From UBA5336 sp038526245 (GTDB taxonomy: Bacteria; Pseudomonadota; Alphaproteobacteria; Caulobacterales; Hyphomonadaceae): 23,772 bases of DNA. The translations under genes and the position numbers were made by a program. A model generated the notes under the pieces. The model searched no databases, was not told the DNA's origin, and saw nothing but the letters and a program-made list of their open reading frames with translations. Below are positions 12,723 to 19,555 of this stretch, piece after piece (the first letter of the stretch is position 1; each line of letters begins with the position of its first letter). The stretch covers positions 1-23,772 of the forward strand of contig JBCBGZ010000040.1 in the NCBI GenBank assembly GCA_038526245.1. Direction: 5' to 3'.

Positions 12723-14295
12723 GTTCGGCTTCAGCTCTCCTGCTCACCTTGTCTGAACGGCTTTGGGGCAGGACGTAAGCCACGACGATCGTACTCACAC
12801 CCAACACGGCCATGGACACATCCACCCAAGCAGAGACCGTGTGATCGGACGCCAGAGCTGAGATGAACCAGTCTCCGGTCACCGCCCCGTTGAGTGCAGG
12901 AATGAACAGAGCGAGCGCGCCCGACCCCATTAACAGCTCGCGTGTCGTGGCGTAGTCATTCCGGCGAACAAGCGCGTAGCCCAGCCCTGCAAACCAGGCG
13001 GCGAAGTAGGTCCACCCAGTGGCAGCCAGTCGGCCTGCTTCAGCGCCCAAATAGAGCTTGTCCAGATAGAAGATGGCCATGGTTGCCAACGGTAGGCCCA
13101 TGATGACGCCCGTATTGAGGTGTCCAAGCCGGTTGTAAAAGCCTTCGGACTTTGTGCCTTCATTACCGTGTTTGCGACGCTCGATCCACATCATGCAGCC
13201 GAGCGCGGTGATGACCGCCAGAGACAGGCCAAGGACGAAGTACAAGAGTTTCAGCCAGATGCCACCGAACGTGCCGTAATGCAGCGGGGCGATCGAGTTG
13301 GTCACTCGGTTAGCCGGGGTGATTTCGCGGTAGGGATCATCCGTGATGGGCTCACCCGTTGCGCCGCTGATAGCCAGGACTTCGAAGGTCGTCAGCTCCG
13401 TATCAGGTGTGTAGTAAACGTCGATCTCAGCGGCCGCATCGCCGTAATTGGCGAAGATCAGCATCGCTGGGGCTTCACCGCTTTCCGGGTGCTGGAAGGC
13501 GCGGAGTTCATCGACTGTGAGCATCTGCACCTGTTCACCCGTAGGTGTTTTGCCAGGGCCTAGCACGGCATCGACCAGTGTTTCCAGGTCGCCCTTGAAG
13601 GCGATGGCCGCAATGAGTTGGGACACAATTACGACCACGCCCAGGAACGCGCCGGTGAAGGCAATCATGACGTAGAAGGGCAATCCCCAGATCCCGACCA
13701 CCTTATGGCTGTCTTGCCATTTGAGACGCTGGGAGCGCTTCAAGCGCATGGAATAGGCCTCTTCGCGGATTTTGGTATGGGCGATGATACCGGACAGGAT
13801 GGCGAGCATTAGAATGATGCCGACGATGCCGACGAGCGACCGGCCAACCGTGCGCCCGCCGAGGCCATCAGGCCACATGAAGTCCCGGTGGAAATCGAGC
13901 AGCCAGATGCCCAACCCATCGCCGCGCATGGCAATGGGCGCACCCGTTCGCGCGTCCCAACGCTGTTCCTCGAAAACATGCTCATCGTTTTCGTCGTGGA
14001 TCTGCATCATGCCCAAGTAATAGGGCGCATAGGTGCTCGGATAATCGAAACGGAGGAATTCCAGTTCCGCCCCGCCTGAGGTCTCTTCCATCCAAGTTGT
14101 GAAGACCTCGTCCATGGGCGCTTGCTCAGCAACAGCTGGGACAGGCACACGAAGCGCCGGATCTTCCCAGGTTCGAATTTCATTGTCGAAGAGGGCGAAG
14201 CAGCCCGTCAGCGCCACGACATAGACGATCAGACCGAGCGTGATGCCGGTCCAGGAGTGAAGATCGTAGTTCCGAAGATGACGGGCGCGGTCCAT
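12706..14295 (-). CDS. PepSY-domain membrane protein, PiuB/FoxB-like ferric-reductase type
   Basis: A 529-aa inner-membrane protein of the PepSY-associated TM family. TM1 follows the LHSWTG motif (H13, about 15-39); others are near 150-172, 198-232 and 344-372, with four more towards the C-terminus. PepSY-type periplasmic regions lie at about 55-135 and 255-340. Family-typical histidines are visible in DFHRDF, DSHKVVG, PLHYGTFGG and LGHLNTG, consistent with heme ligands. Relatives such as FoxB reduce siderophore-bound iron at the inner membrane. AAGGAG precedes the ATG at 14295. It is the last gene of the operon receptor - DUF3325-like - 3-TM - PepSY, so it probably releases iron from the ligand imported by that receptor. 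The C-terminal TM bundle makes it longer than minimal PiuB proteins. Confidence 0.9.
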   Translation of the reverse strand: MDRARHLRNYDLHSWTGITLGLIVYVVALTGCFALFDNEIRTWEDPALRVPVPAVAEQAPMDEVFTTWMEETSGGAELEFLRFDYPSTYAPYYLGMMQIHDENDEHVFEEQRWDARTGAPIAMRGDGLGIWLLDFHRDFMWPDGLGGRTVGRSLVGIVGIILMLAILSGIIAHTKIREEAYSMRLKRSQRLKWQDSHKVVGIWGLPFYVMIAFTGAFLGVVVIVSQLIAAIAFKGDLETLVDAVLGPGKTPTGEQVQMLTVDELRAFQHPESGEAPAMLIFANYGDAAAEIDVYYTPDTELTTFEVLAISGATGEPITDDPYREITPANRVTNSIAPLHYGTFGGIWLKLLYFVLGLSLAVITALGCMMWIERRKHGNEGTKSEGFYNRLGHLNTGVIMGLPLATMAIFYLDKLYLGAEAGRLAATGWTYFAAWFAGLGYALVRRNDYATTRELLMGSGALALFIPALNGAVTGDWFISALASDHTVSAWVDVSMAVLGVSTIVVAYVLPQSRSDKVSRRAEAELAPAE

Positions 14296-14312
14296 GGGTC
14301 AGCTCCTTCAGA

Positions 14313-14630
14313 TCAGACAGGTGGCGGCGTGGTGAAGACCACCGCGCCGCTGAGAATGGAAATTGTTATCAGGCCTGCCGTGACACGCCAGCCGCGTTTG
14401 TCCCAGTAGCACCAGAATTGAAACGCCACCCAGATGATCGGTACGGCGAGCGCCATCCAGAGGGCAAGTGATTTGAATTCCACGGGCAATGTCAGCAGCA
14501 GGGCGGCACTGAACAGCATCGAGGCAATTAGCGCCCAGAGAATGACGCTTGTCAGTCGCGGCGCCTTCCAGGTGAAAAACCCGATGAGCGCCAGAACGAC
14601 GACGAGAATGCCAAGGATGATCGGGCTCAT
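14313..14630 (-). CDS. Small three-TM protein of the PepSY operon
   Basis: A 105-aa membrane protein; ATG 14630 is chosen for AGGAG 7 nt upstream and because it overlaps the upstream stop by 4 nt (ATGA). Three to four hydrophobic segments cover about 2-20, 25-47, 52-70 and 80-98. No family assigned. Small membrane proteins of this size commonly accompany DUF3325 and PepSY genes in iron-uptake operons (for example DUF3649-type proteins), so a helper role for the PepSY reductase is likely. Frames extending further upstream are shadows of the DUF3325-like gene. Confidence 0.8.
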   Translation of the reverse strand: MSPIILGILVVVLALIGFFTWKAPRLTSVILWALIASMLFSAALLLTLPVEFKSLALWMALAVPIIWVAFQFWCYWDKRGWRVTAGLITISILSGAVVFTTPPPV

Positions 14631-14962
14631 AGCAGGGCTCCTATGGCGGCGAGAACACCGATGATGCCCAATCCAATTGCCAGCTTTGCATGCCAAGCGG
14701 GCTTTTGCGCCGCGAGAAACAGGCCGGCCACAAAGACAAGGCTGAGCAGTCCAAGCCATAAGGGAATGCCGCGCTCCCAACCCTGGAGCGGGGCCAGCAT
14801 CATCAATGTCAGCGCAAAAAGTGCGATGGCACTCGCTCGCATACCGAACCGGGCTGGCTGAGAGCCCCGCACACCTGCAAAGGCCGAGCGGCGATCATCG
14901 GCCTGGTACAACAGCGCGCAGGCCGCAAAGAGCAAACAAGTGGCTGAGATAATGGTCAGCAT
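14627..14962 (-). CDS. DUF3325-like small membrane protein
   Basis: A 111-aa membrane protein with about three to four TM segments. The YQADDRRSAF stretch after the first span and GWERGIPLWLGLLSL later match my memory of DUF3325 proteins, which accompany PepSY and TonB-receptor genes in siderophore loci. The start at ATG 14962 has a poor ribosome site, but the in-frame extension to 15046 would overlap the receptor and has non-membrane sequence. It ends with a 4-nt overlap on the next gene. The molecular role of DUF3325 is unknown. Confidence 0.75.
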   Translation of the reverse strand: MLTIISATCLLFAACALLYQADDRRSAFAGVRGSQPARFGMRASAIALFALTLMMLAPLQGWERGIPLWLGLLSLVFVAGLFLAAQKPAWHAKLAIGLGIIGVLAAIGALL

Positions 14963-15015
14963 GTGTTTGTTGGCCGTTGGGGCGACCGAAGCCGCCCCTC
15001 CGCGAGCCGTCTCCC

Positions 15016-17313
15016 CTAGAATTCTGCGCTCAGAATGATGCCCCATTCTGCCGGATTGCCGGCTGTGATGTTGCGCGAGTCTGGGCCTTCAATGCCTTCG
15101 AAAATGCCGAATGTGTAGAACTCATCGAACACGTTCCGGCCAAACACCGAGATTTCGAATTGGTCGAACTCGTAACCGGCGCTGAGGTTCACCAATGTGG
15201 CGCTATCGTTCTCAAAAAGCTCGGTGTTTTGGATGTCGTTGAAGGATGTGTCCTGGAAGGTAGCATTGCCCGCAACGTAGAACCGGTTGGTTACATATTG
15301 ACGGCCGCCGATGGACCAGGTGAGGTCCGGAGAGGCGGCAAAATCTTTACCGCTCAGATCCTGACCAGGGCTTCCATCTTCCAAGGTACATGAGACGGCA
15401 CCCGGCGCGGCCAAGTCCGCGACATCATCTGGCGCAAAGCAGAACTCGTCGAACTCCGTCTCCGCAAGGCCCAAGCTTGCATAGAGACTGGTCCGATCCG
15501 TCGGCGCATACTGAATTTCAAATTCGGCACCGTAGATCGTGGATTCACCCGCATTGATGACTTCCGTATCGAACAGGCTGCCGTTTCGAAACACCGTTAG
15601 CTGCTGGTCTGTCCACAAGCCGTAATAAGCGTTGGCATTGAAGATGAGAGTACCGTCCAGATAGGTTGACCGGTACGCTACTTCGAAATTGTCGAGATAT
15701 TCCGGATCGAATTCGCTTGCCCCGCCGGTCGCATCAAAGTCGACGCCGCCGGCCCGATAGCCGCGCTTGTAGAAGGCCGCGACCGAAACGGTGTTGCTGA
15801 TGTCGTAGGTCAAGCCGATTTGGGGAAGGAACGCGTCGTAGGATGTCGACGAAGGTGCATTGTCTGTCGGCGTAAGCTGCGCCGCCAGAAGCGCGTTCAC
15901 CTGTGCAACACCTCCGCCGGCAGCCGGTCCAAACGCCATCGTGATGGCGTCAGGGTCTGGCAGTGGTGTCGAAGGATCAAGCGTATTGATCGAATTTGTG
16001 ATGATGTCCTGGTCTTCCTGATCGAACCGGAAACCACCATTGAGGCGCCATCGTTCGGCAATCTGCCAGTCCCACTCGGTGAAGAAGGCGAAGTTGGTCG
16101 TGGAACTCTCAAACGGAATCAGCGTGTTGACCAGGACAGGGTTCGGATAGAAGGGCAGAAGCGTATCTGGCACACCAACAAGGGCCGGGTTGATAGCCAC
16201 AAAACCCGTTGTGTTATTCTCGATATCGACTTCGGTGTAGTAGATGCCTGCAACGCCGCTCACGGCTTCACCGGAGTAACTTAGGCGTAGCTCTTCTGCC
16301 CAGTTTTTGTCCTCTGCCGTTCGACCGCGAAAGGCGTCGCCGCCGTCCGGACCATTATCATCGTCGTTGAAGCGTTCGTAATCACCGTCTAGGTAGGATG
16401 TTATCGATTGAACGGACCAGTTTTCGTTGAAATCGTAGGTGACATCCAGGGCCACCGTGACACCCTCGAAATCCTCGAAGCCCGCAAGGTTGGCATTGGC
16501 ATCGCGGCTTTCAAAGCCCGTCAGATCTCCGCGATAAATGTCCCAGCCTCGGCTGGTTTCGGCATACTGGCCCGTCAGCTTGATGCTCAAATCGGCGGTG
16601 GGTTCAATGAGGTACTTGGCTCGGAATGTGGTGTTCTCTTTCGGATCGGCAGGCTGATCCAGAAGGATGTTGTCAACAAACCCATCGCTCTCGAAATACT
16701 CGGCTGTGAAACGCAAAGCTGAGTTGGCCGTCAGCGGAATATTGACCATGCCTTCGCCGGAGTAGGTATCGAAATTGCCGATTTGAGCGCGGACAGCACC
16801 TTCAAACTCGTCCAGATTCGGGTCGTTTGTCTGGACCACAACCGCGCCGACCAGGGCGTTCCGGCCAACGTTAGTGGATTGCGGTCCCCGCAGGATCTCC
16901 ACCTGCTGCACATCCCAGAGGTCGCGCGGTCCAAAACGCGTGGCAAACCCGGTATAGGCGACCCCATCAAGATAAATGGACCCAAGCTCGCCATCGCCGC
17001 CGCGGGTTGATGCTGAGTTCTGGCTGATCCCCCTCAGCGCAAAGCTCTCGCTGTTCGGACTGATGGCCGCAACATTGGCCGCAGCTGCATACACGTCCTC
17101 AAGGTCCAGAAGTGACAGCTGCTCAATTTGTACGTCCGAGACAAGCGCGACGCTTTCCTTGGTGTCTTGCAGCGTCCGCTCAATCTTCTGCCCGGATACA
17201 ACGACCGTACCTAAACGGGCCTCATCTTCCTCAGCGACAGGTGCCGCTTGCTGCGCCATTGCGCCAGCGGCAAGAAGGGCGCCGACCGACAGCGCCGTGG
17301 AAAACCGATACAT
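15016..17313 (-). CDS. TonB-dependent receptor, probably siderophore-type
   Basis: A 765-aa outer-membrane receptor. ATG 17313 is preferred; a TTG two codons earlier is also open. The signal peptide (1-20) ends in GAMA. A TonB-box-like LGTVVVSG follows near residue 35. The plug domain covers about 45-170, including SFALRGISQ, SIYLDGVAY and QQVEILRGPQST with VGRNALVG. The rest is a beta-barrel ending in LSAEF with the aromatic C-terminus needed for assembly. The substrate cannot be read from the sequence; operon partners DUF3325-like and PepSY argue for a ferric siderophore. Fur-like sites lie within about 65 nt upstream of the start. Confidence 0.92.
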   Translation of the reverse strand: MYRFSTALSVGALLAAGAMAQQAAPVAEEDEARLGTVVVSGQKIERTLQDTKESVALVSDVQIEQLSLLDLEDVYAAAANVAAISPNSESFALRGISQNSASTRGGDGELGSIYLDGVAYTGFATRFGPRDLWDVQQVEILRGPQSTNVGRNALVGAVVVQTNDPNLDEFEGAVRAQIGNFDTYSGEGMVNIPLTANSALRFTAEYFESDGFVDNILLDQPADPKENTTFRAKYLIEPTADLSIKLTGQYAETSRGWDIYRGDLTGFESRDANANLAGFEDFEGVTVALDVTYDFNENWSVQSITSYLDGDYERFNDDDNGPDGGDAFRGRTAEDKNWAEELRLSYSGEAVSGVAGIYYTEVDIENNTTGFVAINPALVGVPDTLLPFYPNPVLVNTLIPFESSTTNFAFFTEWDWQIAERWRLNGGFRFDQEDQDIITNSINTLDPSTPLPDPDAITMAFGPAAGGGVAQVNALLAAQLTPTDNAPSSTSYDAFLPQIGLTYDISNTVSVAAFYKRGYRAGGVDFDATGGASEFDPEYLDNFEVAYRSTYLDGTLIFNANAYYGLWTDQQLTVFRNGSLFDTEVINAGESTIYGAEFEIQYAPTDRTSLYASLGLAETEFDEFCFAPDDVADLAAPGAVSCTLEDGSPGQDLSGKDFAASPDLTWSIGGRQYVTNRFYVAGNATFQDTSFNDIQNTELFENDSATLVNLSAGYEFDQFEISVFGRNVFDEFYTFGIFEGIEGPDSRNITAGNPAEWGIILSAEF

Positions 17314-17330
17314 TTGCAAGAAACCCCGTT

Positions 17331-17378
17331 TTGCAACTCATTCTCAATTTTGCATAGTGCGAATGAAAATGGTTCGCA
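17331..17378. promoter_or_regulatory. Fur-like sites upstream of TonB receptor 1
   Basis: Two candidate sites are adjacent. TTGCAACTCATTCTCAATTT (17331-17350) reads on the minus strand as TTGAGAATGAGTTGCAA, typical of Fur boxes with a GAGAATGA core. TGCGAA...TTCGCA (17358-17363/17373-17378) is a 6-bp inverted repeat around GAATGAAAATGG. Both lie where the promoter of the receptor operon should be. Confidence 0.65.
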
Positions 17379-17732
17379 ATAGGTAATTTCACGGATTGTG
17401 TTCCGGCTGGAGCTTTTAGGCTGGAGAGCATATCCTACAGACCAACCGGAGAGTGGTTGAACTCCACCTAAAGGCGATATTGCTGAATGACGGTTTCATA
17501 CCCAACAGCAGACACTGGAAAATCTACAGCGATTGACCGTTTTTGGCGAATTTCTGCCAAAGCCTAAGCGGCTGTTTTAGGGCGCTTTAAGCCGCTCGCC
17601 CTCGCTATCACCAATGTCTAAAATGGGCCAAAGGCGGTCTCTGACGATTGACCGTTCCCATGGCTGGAGTTGGCCCTTATTTGCCGGACGTGATCCAAAT
17701 GTGAATGACCGCACTCAATAGCACTCCTATCA
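17379..17732. other. Non-coding gap between PiuC copy 2 and TonB receptor 1
   Basis: No gene is supported. Two hairpin-capable repeats are present: TTTGGC/GCCAAA (17542-17547/17556-17561) and AGCGGCT/AGCCGCT (17567-17573/17590-17596). They lie downstream of the second hydroxylase on the minus strand and may end its transcript. The part from about 17665 to 17732 resembles the flank after the first hydroxylase (about 10985-11057). Confidence 0.5.
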
Positions 17733-18404
17733 TCAGCTGAACCGCCTCAGCATGTTCGCAATGGTCTTTCCAAGTATCAGCATTTCCGGAGATTGAGCAT
17801 CGTACTTGTCCGCCAGGTCCGCGCGAAGGTTGATGAGATCAAAAACCAGCTCGCGATCATCAGGGCGCTGAATGCGGCTTTCGATCCAGCCTGCGCATAC
17901 CATCCGGCTCCCTGAGGTGACCTCGGACACACTATGGATGCTCGTTGAAGGATAGAGGACGAGATCTCCAGCTCGAGCCTTCATTTCATGGGTTTGCCCA
18001 GCGTGCTCGATCACCAGTTCGCCGCCGCCATAGTCGCTAGGATCGGACAGAAACAGCGTGAATGAAAGATCCGTGCGGATGGATTGACCGCCATCGCCCA
18101 TGAAGACGTTGTCGATGTGGTAGCCATAGCCTCCTCCGGCTTCGGTCTTGCTGACGATCAACTTGGAAAAGCGCGCAGGTTGGGCAGCTGCTTTCAAGAC
18201 GAGGTGGCCTTGAAGCGCTTCGATGAGTCTGTGTTCGATCTTTTGGCCCAACCCAGTGGTCAAATCAGCTTGGCTATTTTGCTTCACTTGGCGCGCCGTT
18301 GAGCCGGCCGTTTCTCGCCCGTCGCGCCACGTCACACCATCAAGCAGGCCGCGGATGAGTGCGAGGTCTTCAAGTGACAAAACGCCAGAGATCGTCAGCA
18401 GCAT
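17733..18404 (-). CDS. piuC: PKHD-type Fe(II)/2-oxoglutarate hydroxylase, PiuC-like (copy 2)
   Basis: A 223-aa paralogue of the protein at 11058-11732. H96-x-D98 (GYHIDN), H157 (TSIHSV) and R167 keep the iron and 2-oxoglutarate sites, so it should be active. Differences concentrate in the first 65 residues and around 100-145; the block after 170 is almost unchanged. ATG 18404 has GAGG upstream. The Fur-like site at 18417-18435 is shared with the divergent lipoprotein. Two intact copies with different partners may serve two ligand systems (the receptor operon to its left and the heme-type receptor to its right). Confidence 0.92.
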   Translation of the reverse strand: MLLTISGVLSLEDLALIRGLLDGVTWRDGRETAGSTARQVKQNSQADLTTGLGQKIEHRLIEALQGHLVLKAAAQPARFSKLIVSKTEAGGGYGYHIDNVFMGDGGQSIRTDLSFTLFLSDPSDYGGGELVIEHAGQTHEMKARAGDLVLYPSTSIHSVSEVTSGSRMVCAGWIESRIQRPDDRELVFDLINLRADLADKYDAQSPEMLILGKTIANMLRRFS

Positions 18405-18416
18405 GATTCCTCACTT

Positions 18417-18435
18417 GCGAATGATTTGCATTTTT
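18417..18435. promoter_or_regulatory. Fur-box-like operator, copy 2
   Basis: GCGAATGATTTGCATTTTT lies between the divergent hydroxylase and lipoprotein genes at the same place as the site at 11746-11764, with the same left half (CACTTGCGAATGATT) but a weaker right half. A TGCATTTTTTGCA palindrome overlaps it (18427-18439), which may be a second site or a modified Fur box. Confidence 0.65.
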
Positions 18436-18477
18436 TGCATCTAACTACACTAAGAGGCGTTCAAAAAGGCAGGGCAC

Positions 18478-19260
18478 ATGACGACGAAGCAAAAACACTG
18501 GGGCGGGTTGGGCTTGGGTCTAGCGATGGCGACCACAACGCTAGCAGCGTGCGGTGCTCCGGCGTCGGACGAACCGGCTTTGGACGCGGCTCAAGATGCG
18601 CCACCACCCGTCACTGCCATCGCTGTTGGAGAAGGCGAGGGTGAAGGCGGAGAAATGGGACACGGGATGGACACGCTGCCCGTTGAAAAGCGCGTTGCCT
18701 TCATGTCCGGCCATGTGGAAGCGGGCCTTGCGCTCTTCCGTGCTGGTGCACCGGATCAAGCCGCCAAGCACCTTCTCCATCCCGTCTCGGAAACCCATGA
18801 GGCCGAACGCGCCGGGATCGACGCGCTTGGGTTTGACCAGGTCATTTTCATCCAGGTCTCTGAAGCTTTGGAGGCCGGCCTGCCCGCCGAAGACATTGTG
18901 CCCCAACTGGCTGCCGCTGAAGCCAATATGGCCCTCATGCAGGCGAATGCTGGCGGTGATCCCGTCGATATCATCAGCTATCTCATGGACACTGTCTTTG
19001 AAGAGTATCGGATCGGTGTGACGGATGGTGTGATCACTGATCTCGGCGAGTATCAGGATGCGTTCGGCTTCACTGTCGTTGCGCTCAACATCGCAGGCCG
19101 TATGGACCGCCAGGACACGACAGGCTTGATCGGTGAGTTGGAAACCCTTCTCGCGATGTGGCCGGAGGGCGGACCCTTGGCGGAGTCTACGCCAACGCCC
19201 GTGACGGAACTGGTTGCGCAAACCTCACGCGTTCACATCGCTTTGGGCCAACTCGACTGA
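18478..19260 (+). CDS. Iron-regulated lipoprotein with Gly/Glu-rich linker (copy 2)
   Basis: A 260-aa paralogue of the lipoprotein at 11811. Lipobox LAAC with C25; a GEGEGEGGE linker at 51-59 followed by MGHGMD. The helical domain begins around 68 and has H79 and, 22 residues on, H101 in HPVSE (E105), the same spacing as in copy 1. Outside these features similarity is low. I have a memory of such hypothetical proteins beside iron receptors in Hyphomonas-like bacteria but know no function. It faces the heme-type receptor operon convergently across a long hairpin. The Fur-like site upstream implies expression under iron limitation. A periplasmic metal or heme carrier is a possible role. Confidence 0.82.
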   Translation: MTTKQKHWGGLGLGLAMATTTLAACGAPASDEPALDAAQDAPPPVTAIAVGEGEGEGGEMGHGMDTLPVEKRVAFMSGHVEAGLALFRAGAPDQAAKHLLHPVSETHEAERAGIDALGFDQVIFIQVSEALEAGLPAEDIVPQLAAAEANMALMQANAGGDPVDIISYLMDTVFEEYRIGVTDGVITDLGEYQDAFGFTVVALNIAGRMDRQDTTGLIGELETLLAMWPEGGPLAESTPTPVTELVAQTSRVHIALGQLD

Positions 19261-19275
19261 GGCACCCAAAAAGTG

Positions 19276-19325
19276 CCCGCAGCATCAACGCGCCGGGAGG
19301 AAACGAAGGGCGCCGATGCTGCGGG
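19276..19325. terminator. Long bidirectional hairpin
   Basis: CCCGCAGCATC (19276-19286) and GATGCTGCGGG (19315-19325) are a perfect 11-bp inverted repeat. The interior contains further GCGCC/GGCGC pairing, giving a long stem. It separates the convergent lipoprotein and 65-aa genes and probably ends both transcripts. Confidence 0.65.
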
Positions 19326-19346
19326 AGGTTGGCAAGGGCTGGAGGA

Positions 19347-19544
19347 TCAGGCCACTTGCCGCGTTTCTTGGTCTTCAAGCCTCGCCACTTCGCTTGTTAG
19401 CCAAGCATAGTGGGTTTCAAGGCGCCGCGCCGCCGCGATGTCGAACTCCGGCCGGCAAGCGAGTTCTTCGCGCCAGGCCTCGATCACGCGAACTTGCGTT
19501 TTCAGCCAACAGACCATGGCGGTGTCATCTAGTGGCAGGCACAT
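19347..19544 (-). CDS. 65-aa protein coupled to the heme-type receptor
   Basis: A small soluble, mostly helical protein (DDTAMVCWLKTQVRVIEAWR, then AAARRLETHYAWLTSEVARLE). AGGAG overlaps the end of the receptor stop codon and lies 8 nt before this ATG, so it is translated from the receptor mRNA. No signal peptide, no membrane span, no family recognised. It has two Cys (2 and 12), a third near 30, and several Trp. A cytoplasmic role in handling the imported ligand, or in receptor regulation, is possible but unsupported. Confidence 0.7.
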   Translation of the reverse strand: MCLPLDDTAMVCWLKTQVRVIEAWREELACRPEFDIAAARRLETHYAWLTSEVARLEDQETRQVA

Positions 19545-19555
19545 AGGTCAGTCTC

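Larger units (their letters stand above)
17665..19260. repeat. Duplicated unit, copy 2: hydroxylase plus divergent lipoprotein
   Basis: The counterpart of 10985-12674, in the same orientation. Gene order, promoter core (CACTTGCGAATGATT), hydroxylase sequence and 3' flank are conserved, while the lipoprotein has diverged strongly except for its N-terminus, Gly/Glu linker and His/HPVSE motif. The TonB operons next to the two copies are different, so the duplication is old or was followed by replacement. Confidence 0.75.

Noticed and set aside
14160..14180. GGTTCGAATTTC, resembling the tRNA T-arm and so a possible right att site
   Set aside because: The match is only about 8 bases and lies inside the PepSY coding sequence; no acceptor-stem match follows.
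18541..19221. 226-aa minus-strand frame opposite lipoprotein copy 2
   Set aside because: The plus strand has a lipobox signal and a paralogue with matching motifs; the antisense frame has no recognisable features.
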